Source: an uncultured Clostridia bacterium (GTDB lineage Bacteria; Bacillota; Clostridia; Oscillospirales; Acutalibacteraceae). Taken from it: DNA of 64,000 nucleotides. The DNA is taken from the NCBI GenBank assembly GCA_937892115.1, contig CALAUI010000020.1, forward strand, positions 124,001 to 188,000, in the 5' to 3' direction. Both the position numbers and the translations under genes were made by a program. How positions within the stretch are numbered: position 1 is the first letter of the stretch; each line of letters begins with the position of its first letter. Under the pieces are notes generated by a model. It worked only from the letters and a program-made list of their open reading frames with translations. It made no database searches and was not told where the DNA came from. Positions 16,376 through 25,491 of this stretch are shown one piece after another.

Positions 16376-17098
16376 TTATTCACAAACAAGGTCAATCTTT
16401 TCCCCTTCAAAGCGGGCGGCTATGCGGTAGAATGCCTGCTGAGAGGGTGAAAATTCTCCCGGTTTTATGCCCGTAACGGAGGCAAAGGCGAGGATTCTGT
16501 CAACGGGGATTACTCCCAGCAGACCGGTTGCGGTGGCATCGATGCATTCGTCAAGGTTGAGCAGACGCTTTTTTGTGACGGGCTTTACCTCAAACATATT
16601 CACCACAAGGGAAAAATCCTTTATTCCGAGCTTTTCCGCCTGATTTATCGCAAGGGAACAGCTTCTGACACAGATATTGTCGGGAGTGGTGACGGCGATG
16701 ACTTTCTTTGCACATTTTACCGCCAGCTCAAAGCCCTTACCCACTCCTGCGGGAGCGTCAAGGAAAATATAGTCGTATTTGGGAGCGATTTCTTTTATGA
16801 AATCGCCGAGTGCTTCAGCCGTGAAGGCGTCGTCATCCGTAAGGGGAGCGGCGGCAAAGTCAACGGCGCAGTCAATTATTACTCTCTGCGCTTCGCATCT
16901 GCCGAGAACGGCATCGCCCCAGTCAAAGACCACCTGCTCGTCACAGCCGAGAAGCAAATCAAGGGACCGCAGACCGATATCGCAGTCAATGGCAAGCACT
17001 CTCTTCCCGCGGGCAGAGAGTTCTTTTGATATGCCGGCGGTGAAAGTGGATTTTCCCACTCCGCCCTTACCGGATATTACTGCCGTTATCTGAGCCAT
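16376..17098 (-). CDS. minD: MinD-family septum-site ATPase
   Basis: Deviant-Walker ATPase of 240 residues, K-G-G-V-G-K-S-T at residues 11-18, D-C-D-I-G-L-R-S-L-D-L-L-L-G (MinD signature) near 40, and D-A-P-A-G near 115 (usual MinD has D-S-P-A-G). It follows mrdA, the position of minD in Clostridial mre-min clusters. It is about 25 residues shorter than usual, and the C-terminus (F-E-G-E-K-I-D-L-V-C-E) lacks a clear basic amphipathic membrane helix. No minC or minE is adjacent. Assignment to MinD rather than another ParA-like protein rests on the signature and location. Confidence 0.82.
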   Translation of the reverse strand: MAQITAVISGKGGVGKSTFTAGISKELSARGKRVLAIDCDIGLRSLDLLLGCDEQVVFDWGDAVLGRCEAQRVIIDCAVDFAAAPLTDDDAFTAEALGDFIKEIAPKYDYIFLDAPAGVGKGFELAVKCAKKVIAVTTPDNICVRSCSLAINQAEKLGIKDFSLVVNMFEVKPVTKKRLLNLDECIDATATGLLGVIPVDRILAFASVTGIKPGEFSPSQQAFYRIAARFEGEKIDLVCE

Positions 17099-17121
17099 AA
17101 GCGATTCCTTTCTTGATTTTA

Positions 17122-19173
17122 TCAGGGTATGAGTTCCTGAGAGGGTTGGATTTTATCGGCTGATTCGTGCATGCCGCAATAGTATTCGACGATATCGGCA
17201 ACAACGGTGGCAAGGTATTTACCGGAAATAAGGCCTTCGCCTACGACTGCGATTGCGATTTCGGGATTTTCGTAGGGAGCGAATGCGATAAGGAAACCGT
17301 TGTTGATTTTATATGAAATACCGTTTACGCGTCGGATTTCCTGGCTTGTACCCGTTTTACAGGCGACCTGCACGGGCAGACCGAGGAAATAGGGGGCGCA
17401 GTAGCCGGTGGTACCGACCTCAAGCATACCTTCTTTTACGAGATTGATGGCTTTTTTGGAGATACCCGTTTCGCAGACCACCTCGGTTTTGGCTTCGTAG
17501 ACGGTCTTGCTGTAATCCGAGCTTTTAACGCTTTTGATAAAGTGGCATTTATAGCGCGTACCGCCGTTGGCGATGGTGTTGACGTAATTTGCAAGCTGAA
17601 TGGGAGTCCAGAGGTTGCCCGCCTGACCGATGGCGGACTGAACAACGTAACCGGGAAGCCAGTCCTGACCTCTTGATGCGCGGTACTCGGGGCTGTCCAG
17701 AACGCCTACCGCTTCGTTGAGCTCGCATCCCGTTTTTGCACCGAGACCGAACATTTCACGGTATTCGTTCATTTTTTCAATGCCGAGAAGGTCGCCTACA
17801 ACCATAAAGAAGGTGTTGCAGGATTCGTCTATGGCGTGAACGACGTCAACGTCGCTTCGTGCGTGTCCCTGCTCGCATTTGAATACCTGACCCAGATAGT
17901 TATATGAGCCGTGACATTCAAAGGTGGTTTCTTCATTGATTATGCCCTCCTCAAGGGCGGCGATTGCAACCGAGGGCTTTGCGGTGGAGCCGCAGGCATA
18001 GGTTGACATAAGGGCTCTGTTCCATAAGGGTGAGCCGGGGGTTTTATTGAGAGATTCCGCATCCTCGGAATAGGTGGTGAGGTTATATGTAGGATAGGAT
18101 GCCGAAGCGAGCACCGCCGAATCCTTACAGTCAAGGACCACTACCGCACCCGCACTGGGAACGATTGCGCTGTATTTGGTGTTGTTTGCCACGCACGCTT
18201 CTGCAAGTGATTCCTGAGCCACCTTCTGAAGACCGGAATTTATGGTAAGCACCACCGTGTTGCCCTGCTCGGGCTCCTTCGTCACCTCGGTGGTACGGTT
18301 GCCTTCTGAATCTGTATAAATGGTCTTTATACCGTCCTTGCCCTTGAGGTATTCCTCTGCGGCAAGCTCAAGACCGCTTCTGCCGATAATATCGTTCTGC
18401 GTATAGCCGAGTTCTTTCTTTTCGGCGTATTCTTCGGCATTGATAACGCCCGTAAGGCCAAGCAGATGAGGAGCAAGAGAACCGTCGGTATAGCTTCTCT
18501 CCGGCACGACCTCAACGTCAACGCCGAGGTAGGTGTCGCTGTTTTCCTTGATAAGGGCGATGATTTCGGCAGGTATATTCTCCGCAAATGTATAGGGTGC
18601 GGAGGGGCTGAAATATTTATGTTCCATTTCAAAGAATACGGAGGAGATTTTCCTTGCCTCTCTCTTGCCGTATTTCTGAAGCTCGTATTTTTCTATAAGA
18701 GCATTAAGGCAGTTTTCCGCCGTGGCGTAGTCATTAAGATTGAGATAGTCACGGCTGCGCAGAAGCTTGATAAGATAGTCGCTGTCTGCTTTATAGCCGA
18801 TTTTTCCTTTTGCATCAAATTCAAGGGGAAGATTATCTATCCATTCCAGCTTGTTTGATTCAAGCAGACGGATAAGTGCGCTGACGATTTTATTGCGGTT
18901 TTGCTGGTCGCTCGTTGAGGGGAAATACGCTGCGTCAAATATGATTGAATACGACTGCTCGTTGTATACGAGCTTTTTGCCGTTGCAGTCAACGATTTCG
19001 CCTCTTGCGGCGGTAATGGGAGCAGTTCTTTCGGAAACGTTGGAAACTATCGCTTCGTATTCCTTCTGCTCAAAAATCTGAAGCTTGACCAGGTCTGCCC
19101 CGAGAATGCCTAAAAAGAATATAACAAGGCAGATTGATGCTATCTGTCTGCCTCTGGATAATTTAAGATGCAT
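17122..19173 (-). CDS. mrdA: Penicillin-binding protein 2 (elongasome transpeptidase)
   Basis: Class B transpeptidase of the Rod complex, 683 residues. One N-terminal membrane helix (about 10-30), dimerisation domain, then transpeptidase domain with S-T-A-K nucleophile motif, S-C-N as the SxN motif and C-K-T-G-T-S. Family length is about 600-700. GGAGG precedes the ATG. It lies between mreD and minD in the order mreB-mreC-mreD-mrdA-minD, so it crosslinks peptidoglycan during cylindrical growth. Confidence 0.95.
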   Translation of the reverse strand: MHLKLSRGRQIASICLVIFFLGILGADLVKLQIFEQKEYEAIVSNVSERTAPITAARGEIVDCNGKKLVYNEQSYSIIFDAAYFPSTSDQQNRNKIVSALIRLLESNKLEWIDNLPLEFDAKGKIGYKADSDYLIKLLRSRDYLNLNDYATAENCLNALIEKYELQKYGKREARKISSVFFEMEHKYFSPSAPYTFAENIPAEIIALIKENSDTYLGVDVEVVPERSYTDGSLAPHLLGLTGVINAEEYAEKKELGYTQNDIIGRSGLELAAEEYLKGKDGIKTIYTDSEGNRTTEVTKEPEQGNTVVLTINSGLQKVAQESLAEACVANNTKYSAIVPSAGAVVVLDCKDSAVLASASYPTYNLTTYSEDAESLNKTPGSPLWNRALMSTYACGSTAKPSVAIAALEEGIINEETTFECHGSYNYLGQVFKCEQGHARSDVDVVHAIDESCNTFFMVVGDLLGIEKMNEYREMFGLGAKTGCELNEAVGVLDSPEYRASRGQDWLPGYVVQSAIGQAGNLWTPIQLANYVNTIANGGTRYKCHFIKSVKSSDYSKTVYEAKTEVVCETGISKKAINLVKEGMLEVGTTGYCAPYFLGLPVQVACKTGTSQEIRRVNGISYKINNGFLIAFAPYENPEIAIAVVGEGLISGKYLATVVADIVEYYCGMHESADKIQPSQELIP

Positions 19174-19190
19174 TGACCTGCCTCCTTACT

Positions 19191-19739
19191 TTACAGAGCA
19201 AAGACCTTTTCTCTGTAATGATTTTCAATCCACCTGACAAAGAAGAAAATGAGAGGGGAAAGAATAACGGTGTAAAGCGATGAGACAAAATAGAATCTCA
19301 TAAGCATGAAAAACGATTTGTCAAGTCCGGGAACTATGAAATGGAAAATCCAGTATCCCAGATTGTAAATTCCCACGGAAAAGGCGCTTAGGATCAGATG
19401 GGTAATGAAATTATTTCTCATAATCGTGTTTATGAGAGTGCCGCAGGTATATCCGACGATGACGAGGAATACGGCGTTGAAGCTGCTGCCGTCTGCGGTG
19501 ATATCCCAGAGAGCCCCTGCAAACAGACCGAAGAGAATACCCGAAATATCCCTCTCATACATGGCGGTCGCCGTTACGAGAGGAATAAGAATCAGGGCCC
19601 GCGTGCCGAAAAACGTGGGAAACAGGCCGTCCGTATTCTGAACTACGGAAAAGACCAGTATCGCCAGGGCAAGCCAGAACCTGCGTATAAAAAGCTTTTT
19701 CTTTGAAACCCGGTCAGACCGGATGGGTTGAATAGTCAT
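19191..19739 (-). CDS. mreD: Rod shape-determining protein MreD
   Basis: 182-residue integral membrane protein with about five or six hydrophobic helices, from F-W-L-A-L-A-I-L-V-F to the C-terminal L-Y-T-V-I-L-S-P-L-I-F-F. The start at 19739 is 1 nt past the mreC stop (TGA-T-ATG), so translation is probably coupled, which explains the weak ribosome-binding site. Sequence conservation in MreD is low; the call rests on size, membrane pattern and position. Confidence 0.9.
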   Translation of the reverse strand: MTIQPIRSDRVSKKKLFIRRFWLALAILVFSVVQNTDGLFPTFFGTRALILIPLVTATAMYERDISGILFGLFAGALWDITADGSSFNAVFLVIVGYTCGTLINTIMRNNFITHLILSAFSVGIYNLGYWIFHFIVPGLDKSFFMLMRFYFVSSLYTVILSPLIFFFVRWIENHYREKVFAL

Positions 19740-19740
19740 A

Positions 19741-20583
19741 TCAGTTTGTCTGTTCGTCAAATTCCGTGATAATGAAAACGTCCGTAATCTGTGAGAAATC
19801 AATGCCGGAGGTGATTACGGCGGTGGTGGACGTGTCGGTGGTCGAGTCAACGATATCCGTTACGGTACCAATAATAAGGTCGGGAGGGAATTTACCGCCC
19901 ACACCTGCGGTACATACGAGCGAGCCGATGTTGATTGCGGTGTTGGTGGGAAGACCGGGCATAATGCACTGCCCCTCGCGGGAATAAGCCACCGTTGTGG
20001 TGACGTAGCTTACCTCACGGGTACGGATTTCATAAGCGCTGACGTTATTGCGGGGATTGAGGACGGTCATTACGGTACACTGTGTGGGAGTGACACTGCT
20101 GACGACACCTACGAGGTATTTACCGTAGATGACGGGGTCGTTGACCTTGATGCCGGAAACGGAGCCCTTGTTGAGAGTAAAGGTGCTGAAGGTGTTTGCG
20201 GGATCTCTGCCGATGATGGCGGCTTCCGCAAAGCTGTAATCGGTATGCTCCTCACGAAGCTCCAGAAATTCCTTGTAAAATTCATTCTGATGAACTACGT
20301 CCTCGTAGTCAACAAGCTGTTCCTTGAGCCCGTCTATTTCCTTTTCAAGAGCGGCAACCTTTTCCTTGTAGTAGGATGATGACCTGAAGGAAACGGGAAG
20401 ACCTTTGAATTCGGAAACCACGGCACCTGCAAGTCTGTGGGCAGGGCCGAAAACCACGCTTGTGATTTTATTGAGAGGGGATGAACCCGAACGGTCGGCA
20501 ACGGCGAATACACTGCCCACAAGAAGGGCAGCGATAATTACGCAAAACAGTTTGAAGCCGGTACTTTTGAAGAAACGGGTCAT
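19741..20583 (-). CDS. mreC: Rod shape-determining protein MreC
   Basis: 280-residue bitopic protein: one N-terminal helix (about 10-30), a coiled coil (about 65-105, K-V-A-A-L-E-K-E-I-D-G-L-K), then the beta-barrel domain with G-R-D-P-A-N-T-F and the V-N-D-P-V-I-Y-G segment. Normal length. GAGGAG precedes the ATG. It scaffolds MreB, MreD and PBP2. Confidence 0.95.
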   Translation of the reverse strand: MTRFFKSTGFKLFCVIIAALLVGSVFAVADRSGSSPLNKITSVVFGPAHRLAGAVVSEFKGLPVSFRSSSYYKEKVAALEKEIDGLKEQLVDYEDVVHQNEFYKEFLELREEHTDYSFAEAAIIGRDPANTFSTFTLNKGSVSGIKVNDPVIYGKYLVGVVSSVTPTQCTVMTVLNPRNNVSAYEIRTREVSYVTTTVAYSREGQCIMPGLPTNTAINIGSLVCTAGVGGKFPPDLIIGTVTDIVDSTTDTSTTAVITSGIDFSQITDVFIITEFDEQTN

Positions 20584-20594
20584 TTTTTATCTCC

Positions 20595-21611
20595 TCAGAT
20601 ATATTTTTTGCCTGACGTTGAGCCGTTGGGAGTGCCTTCAAGACAGATTCCCGTGCCCAGAGCAACGCAGTCGAGAGGTCTCTGTGCCACGTAAACGGGG
20701 ATTTTCGTTTCCTCGAAAATGAGCTTATCAAGACCCTTGATGAGAGCACCGCCGCCCGTAAGCACGATACCCTTGTCTATAATGTCGGAGGAAAGCTCGG
20801 GAGGAGTTCTCTCCAGAGTGCTTCTGATAAGGTCAAGAATCTGAGCGATGGGGTCAGCCATGGCCTCGCGGATTTCCTCGCTTGTTACGTCAATGTTCTT
20901 GGGCAGACCGTCCATAAGATTTCTGCCCTTGATATTCATGGTGCCTTCGCCCTCGTACGGATAGGCGGAGCCGATTTTGATTTTGATATCCTCTGCGGTA
21001 CGGCTGCCTATAAGCAGATTGTACTTTTTCTTGATATATGAAACGATTGCTTCGTCAAGAGCAGCGCCTGCAATACGGCAGGAGTTGGCGGTAACGACAC
21101 CGCCAAGGGATATTACGGCAACCTCGGAGGTACCGCCACCGATATCCACTACCATGCTGCCTACCGCTTCGCTTACGGGCATACCCGCGCCTATTGCGGC
21201 AGCCATGGGCTCTTCAATAAGGGAAACAGAGCCGGCACCCGCACTTTTTGCAGCATCGTGAACGGCTTTTCTTTCAACCTCGGTAACGCCCGAGGGAATG
21301 CAGATAAGCACTCTGATTCTGGTGAGAGGATTCTTTTTGATTGTGCGCTTGATGAACGCCTCTATCATTTCGGCGGTAATGTCAAAATCTGCGATTACAC
21401 CGTCCTTAAGGGGCGAAACGGCAACGATTGAGCCGGGAGTCCTGCCTATCATTTCCTTTGCCTCCGTGCCCACGGCAACTACCTTGGGGGGAGTGCTTTT
21501 CTGGTCAACGGCAACGACCGAGGGCTCTCTGATTACGATACCCTTTCCTCTGACGTAAACGAGAGTATTCGCGGTACCGAGGTCTATGCCTATATCCTGA
21601 GTCAGTATCAT
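20595..21611 (-). CDS. mreB: Rod shape-determining actin homolog MreB
   Basis: 338-residue bacterial actin. Phosphate 1 motif I-G-I-D-L-G-T-A-N-T near residue 7, V-V-D-I-G-G-G-T-S-E-V-A near 155, and the adenosine motif L-T-G-G-G-A-L-I-K-G near 290. AAGGAG precedes the ATG. It is the first of the shape genes, 11 nt after the preceding lipoprotein gene, and polymerises on the membrane to guide wall synthesis. Confidence 0.96.
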   Translation of the reverse strand: MILTQDIGIDLGTANTLVYVRGKGIVIREPSVVAVDQKSTPPKVVAVGTEAKEMIGRTPGSIVAVSPLKDGVIADFDITAEMIEAFIKRTIKKNPLTRIRVLICIPSGVTEVERKAVHDAAKSAGAGSVSLIEEPMAAAIGAGMPVSEAVGSMVVDIGGGTSEVAVISLGGVVTANSCRIAGAALDEAIVSYIKKKYNLLIGSRTAEDIKIKIGSAYPYEGEGTMNIKGRNLMDGLPKNIDVTSEEIREAMADPIAQILDLIRSTLERTPPELSSDIIDKGIVLTGGGALIKGLDKLIFEETKIPVYVAQRPLDCVALGTGICLEGTPNGSTSGKKYI

Positions 21612-21622
21612 TTTGCTTCTCC

Positions 21623-22285
21623 TTAGTTTGTAAACTCGATGGTGTTGAGAACGGCAACGATATTATCCATATTGTTTGTCAGATCCTCTGCGGATTCAAT
21701 GTAAACGCGCAGGAGAATGCCGTCTTTCTCAATGTAGATATAACCCATGAAGCCGAGTGCGTTTTCGGGTACTTCGGGGATGAATACGCAAATGAACTGA
21801 CGGTCCTTGCCGAGAATCTTTACCTTGCTTTCGGTAATCTTTGCATCGGGATATTTATTCTTGACCGTGTTGAAGATTGATTTTGCATTTGCGATTTCGT
21901 TTGTCATATCCGCATCCGTCTTGTACATAATGCGGATGTGATTGCCCTTGTCGTCAACAAGGTTAGCATCGTTTGCCGAGCTTTTGTTTTCCCAGCCCTC
22001 GGGAATGGTGATGTTATAAAGGTCGTAATAAATCTTGTCACCGTAAACGATACCGAAATCGGCATCGTGTATCTGAGTGACCTTTTTGCCTTCTATGTTG
22101 GTAGCTACTTCAATGTAGTCGCCGTTTTCGTTTGTTTCGGGAGCGCCTCCCTTTTCGGTCTTGAGATTATAGGTTTCACCGTTATTCTGTGTAATCTGCT
22201 CGGTGCCTCTGTATTTTTTCTTACATCCTGCAAAGCAGCAGATGATTACGGCAAAAATCATTAAAACGGATATTGCTTTTTTCAT
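21623..22285 (-). CDS. Lipoprotein of unknown function upstream of mreB
   Basis: 220-residue lipoprotein with lipobox Cys at residue 21 and a compact domain (about 75-220) that resembles PsbP/LpqN-like or DUF-type small lipoprotein folds only in general composition (N-I-T-I-P-E-G-W-E near 95; C-V-F-I-P-E near 170). No catalytic motif is seen. It is tightly placed between the FGGY kinase and mreB, 11 nt from mreB, so it is probably co-transcribed with the shape genes; a link to the envelope is inference. Confidence 0.78.
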   Translation of the reverse strand: MKKAISVLMIFAVIICCFAGCKKKYRGTEQITQNNGETYNLKTEKGGAPETNENGDYIEVATNIEGKKVTQIHDADFGIVYGDKIYYDLYNITIPEGWENKSSANDANLVDDKGNHIRIMYKTDADMTNEIANAKSIFNTVKNKYPDAKITESKVKILGKDRQFICVFIPEVPENALGFMGYIYIEKDGILLRVYIESAEDLTNNMDNIVAVLNTIEFTN

Positions 22286-22311
22286 GATGGGAATCTCCTT
22301 TGCGAATAGTA

Positions 22312-23904
22312 TCAGCCGTTAAGGGCCTTGAATGCCTTTTTGTTATTGGCGTAAAGAGTTTTGTAAACTTCAAAGTTCTTGTCGTAGACGGACTTGTTTG
22401 TCGGATCGGGCTTGAAGGTCTTGGTTGCTCTGACGAGCTTCTTTGCTTCCTCAACCTCGTTGATCACGCCCAGACCTACCGCCATGATGACTGCCGCACC
22501 GACTGCGCCTACGTTCTGGGGACTTTCAACGGTTTCAATCGTTCTGCCCGTAACGTCCGCAAGAATCTGGCAGGTAACGTCGCTGAGAGCACCGCCGCCT
22601 ACGAAGCGTACGACATCGGAGGTCTTTGTTTTCTTATCCTGGGTCTCAATGAACCAGCGCATGTGGTAGCATACACCCTCGATAACGGAACGGATGAGCT
22701 CCGTCTTGCCGGTATCAAGACTGATGTTGAAGAACATTCCTCTTGAATTGGGGTCTTCAAAGGGACAGCGGTTGCCGTGGAGCCAGGGAGTGAAGATGAC
22801 TCCGTTGCTGCCTGCGGGAGTTTCGCTGATTACCTTTGACAGATAGTCATAAAGTGAAGTGTAAACGGCTTCCTTTGACTCCGCAACGTGCTTCTTTTCA
22901 AGGTAAATGCCGATTTCGTCAAGAGCAAGGTGGTCCTTTACCCACTCAAGGCACTTGCCTGCGGTTTCAAGCTCTGCGAAATAGACGAATTTGTTTTTCT
23001 GAGCGCCTACGATTGCGGCAATCATTGCGGAGGTATCAACGATACTCTTGTCAACTACGGTACCTACCCAGCCGGACGTGCCCTGATAAATGTGGGTATC
23101 ACCCATACCTACCGCACCTGCACCTACGCCGATAAGGGAAGCGTCACCGCCGCCGCCGAATACAGCCGTGCCTTCTGCGAGGCCGAGCTCTTCCGCTGCC
23201 TGCTTCGTGAGGCCGCCTACCTTGTCAGTTGAATCTATGACGTCGGGAAGATGATTGAAGTCAACGCCGAGAATGTCGCACATCTTCTTGCTGAAGCACT
23301 GCTGCTTGTAATCGTAAAGGAGAGTGCCGAAGGCAGAGTCCTTTGTCATAACGAATTTGCCTGTCATACGGGCAATGAGGTATTCCTTGACGTCAAGCCA
23401 CTTGTGAATCTTCTTGAAATTCTGCGGCTCGTTATCCTTTACCCAGTGATATTTCCATACGGGGTCCTTGACGGAGCAGGAAACCGCGCCGGTAATCATA
23501 AGGGAGGGAAGGAGCTTTGCAATGTTTGCACCGGCTATCTGGGGACCGTATGCCATGCCCTCTTTTATCTGCTTTGTGGCACGCTGGTCCATATAGCTGA
23601 ATGCTCTGTGAACGGGCTTGCAGTCCTTATCAACAAGGACAAGACCCTGCATCTGTGAGCAGAATGAAATGCCTTCAATCTGTTCGGGCTTTACGAGGTC
23701 TGTCTGTGAAAATACCTTTGCGGTAGTGTTGCAGAGGGCATCCCACCATTCATCGGGGTCCTGCTCTGCTCCTCCTCCGGGAAGAACGTAGAGCTGGTAG
23801 CCCTGCATGGCTGCGGAAATGAGCTTGATTTCGTTTTCAATTTCAAAAATGCAGGTTTTAACGCCGGTAGTGCCGATATCGTAGGAAATAACGTACTTTT
23901 TCAT
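22312..23904 (-). CDS. FGGY-family carbohydrate kinase
   Basis: 530-residue sugar kinase of the xylulokinase/gluconokinase superfamily: Y-D-I-G-T-T-G-V-K phosphate loop at residue 5, C-S-Q-M-Q-G-L near 80, G-G-G-G-D-A-S near 255 and F-V-G-G-G-A-L-S-D near 435. GGAGG lies 7 nt before the ATG at 23904, rejecting the 12-codon extension. It lies after the terminator of the sulfoquinovose-type operon and has its own promoter, while the mreB operon follows with only a 26-nt gap. The substrate is unknown; the nearest characterised group is xylulokinase. Confidence 0.88.
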   Translation of the reverse strand: MKKYVISYDIGTTGVKTCIFEIENEIKLISAAMQGYQLYVLPGGGAEQDPDEWWDALCNTTAKVFSQTDLVKPEQIEGISFCSQMQGLVLVDKDCKPVHRAFSYMDQRATKQIKEGMAYGPQIAGANIAKLLPSLMITGAVSCSVKDPVWKYHWVKDNEPQNFKKIHKWLDVKEYLIARMTGKFVMTKDSAFGTLLYDYKQQCFSKKMCDILGVDFNHLPDVIDSTDKVGGLTKQAAEELGLAEGTAVFGGGGDASLIGVGAGAVGMGDTHIYQGTSGWVGTVVDKSIVDTSAMIAAIVGAQKNKFVYFAELETAGKCLEWVKDHLALDEIGIYLEKKHVAESKEAVYTSLYDYLSKVISETPAGSNGVIFTPWLHGNRCPFEDPNSRGMFFNISLDTGKTELIRSVIEGVCYHMRWFIETQDKKTKTSDVVRFVGGGALSDVTCQILADVTGRTIETVESPQNVGAVGAAVIMAVGLGVINEVEEAKKLVRATKTFKPDPTNKSVYDKNFEVYKTLYANNKKAFKALNG

Positions 23905-23960
23905 GGGATGACCTCCTTCATTTTCGGACAAAATTCGCATTTTACCGATTATAATACACC

Positions 23961-23989
23961 ATTATATATAACTTTTATTAAAATTACAA
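23961..23989 (-). promoter_or_regulatory. Promoter of the FGGY kinase
   Basis: Minus-strand -35 TTGTAA (23984-23989), 17-bp spacer, -10 TATAAT (23961-23966). It lies just past the terminator of the upstream operon, making the kinase a separate transcription unit. Confidence 0.65.
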
Positions 23990-24003
23990 GGTTTTTTTGT
24001 TAA

Positions 24004-24033
24004 CAAACAAAAGCCCGCGGAATGACCGCGGGC
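24004..24033 (-). terminator. Terminator of the sulfoquinovose-type operon
   Basis: 8-bp GC-rich stem GCCCGCGG / CCGCGGGC with a 5-nt loop, followed on the minus strand by TTTTGTTTG. It lies 9 nt past the GPH symporter stop. Confidence 0.85.
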
Positions 24034-24042
24034 GGAATATAC

Positions 24043-25476
24043 TTAATTTTCTGCCGATGCTTCTTTTTCGGCTGCTCTGTGTGCATTGAGTTCTTCGTGC
24101 ATGACTTCAAGATTCTTCTTGCCGAATTTATATCCGAAGGCAAGCGTGACGAACATGATGAGCAGTGTGATTGCGGGAACGAGGGTTGAAATGTCGTAAA
24201 TCTTTGACAGTACGGATGCGCTCTGCTGAATACCGCTTGAAGCAAGCTCCGAATCGTAGCCGATTTTTTCAATCAGTACGGCTGTACCTGTGCCGGCAAG
24301 AGTCTGACCGAGCTTGCGCATGAAGGTGAATACGGAGTAGCAGGTGCCCTCCTCGTGTCTGCCCGTGCGAAGCTCGTGATAGTCTATAACGTCCATGACG
24401 ATTGCCCATACCTCAAGAACGAGGAAGGTCATTCCCGCACCGCTGAGGAAGCAGGCAACAAGGAATATATAGGGATTTGCCGCAAGGGAAGTGCCTCTGA
24501 TACCGAATGCAATGAAGTTTGCGAGTGCCGAGAAGGCAAGTCCCGCCGAGCAGATTTCCTTTTTGCCGAAGCGTCTGATGAGCTTTGCCATGAAGGGAAT
24601 GAACATTGCCATGGGAAGATAGGTGCAGACGGTGACGAAGGTGTAAAGACCGCCGTTGCCGTAAACGTTGTCAAACAGATAGTTGTAGCAGGTCTGTGTG
24701 TAATACTGGTAAGCGATAAGGAGCATGGAAACTATGCTGACAACGATGAATTCCTTGTTGCGTACAAGGTCTTTTACCGTTTGGAAGAAGTTGTAATTTC
24801 CGCCCTTCTGTGCGGCGGAGACCGTAACTCTTTCCTTTGTCATTTTGAAGTGAATGAAATAGGTCAGGGCAGAGAAAACGGAGAGCAGGATAACCGCGAT
24901 GAACAGCTTGTTGCCGTCAAAGCTCTTGACACCCGTATCCTTGTTGGTGGTGTAAACGATCATGGGCAGTATGATCTGTCCGGGAAGGCCGCCGAGACCT
25001 GCGCCGATTGAACGCCATAAGGAAAGGGACGAACGCTCGATTTCGTCATCCGTGATAACCGATGCAAGCGAGCCGTAGGGGATATTGGTGCCGGTGTACA
25101 TCATGCCGTAGAATATATAGGTAACGGCGGCAAGGATGACCACGGTGGTCGGACTTCCGTTTTTGAGGAAGGGAGCGAACATAAGCACGGAGGCGATGGC
25201 ATAGGGGATTGCCGCACCTATGATGTAGGGACGGAAACGGCCGTGCTTCGTGGGCTTTCTCGAATCAACGAAGGAGCCCCAGATAGGGTCGTTGATGGCG
25301 TCCCAGATTCTTGCCACGAGCAGAAGAATGGCCGCGTGACCGCCTGTCATACCGAGAAAATCCGTGTAGAATTTCATCTGGAAGGTGGTGACCACCGCAT
25401 TGGTCAGCAGACCTGCGGTATCGCCGAGAGCATAGCCGACTTTGTCTTTGAATTTAATGCCGTGTGTACTTTCCAA
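24043..25476 (-). CDS. GPH-family sugar:cation symporter
   Basis: 477-residue, 12-helix transporter of the glycoside-pentoside-hexuronide family (MelB-like). The N-terminal K-V-G-Y-A-L-G-D-T-A-G and D-A-I-N-D-P-I-W-G-S-F-V-D motifs are diagnostic. The start codon is TTG at 25476, 7 nt after GGAGA. It is the last gene of the GH31-transaldolase operon. E. coli YihO and YihP, linked to sulfoquinovose uptake, belong to this family, so import of sulfoquinovose or its glycosides is the likely role by analogy. Confidence 0.9.
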   Translation of the reverse strand: MESTHGIKFKDKVGYALGDTAGLLTNAVVTTFQMKFYTDFLGMTGGHAAILLLVARIWDAINDPIWGSFVDSRKPTKHGRFRPYIIGAAIPYAIASVLMFAPFLKNGSPTTVVILAAVTYIFYGMMYTGTNIPYGSLASVITDDEIERSSLSLWRSIGAGLGGLPGQIILPMIVYTTNKDTGVKSFDGNKLFIAVILLSVFSALTYFIHFKMTKERVTVSAAQKGGNYNFFQTVKDLVRNKEFIVVSIVSMLLIAYQYYTQTCYNYLFDNVYGNGGLYTFVTVCTYLPMAMFIPFMAKLIRRFGKKEICSAGLAFSALANFIAFGIRGTSLAANPYIFLVACFLSGAGMTFLVLEVWAIVMDVIDYHELRTGRHEEGTCYSVFTFMRKLGQTLAGTGTAVLIEKIGYDSELASSGIQQSASVLSKIYDISTLVPAITLLIMFVTLAFGYKFGKKNLEVMHEELNAHRAAEKEASAEN

Positions 25477-25491
25477 AGTAATCTCTCCTTA

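Noticed and set aside
15526..16476. Long + strand frame opposite mnmE
   Set aside because: mnmE is full length with all GTPase motifs; the opposite frame has none.
22312..23904. FGGY kinase as a sulfofructose kinase in the sulfosugar pathway
   Set aside because: It lies beyond a terminator with its own promoter, and the transaldolase route needs no sugar kinase; FGGY is also not the family used in kinase-type sulfoglycolysis.
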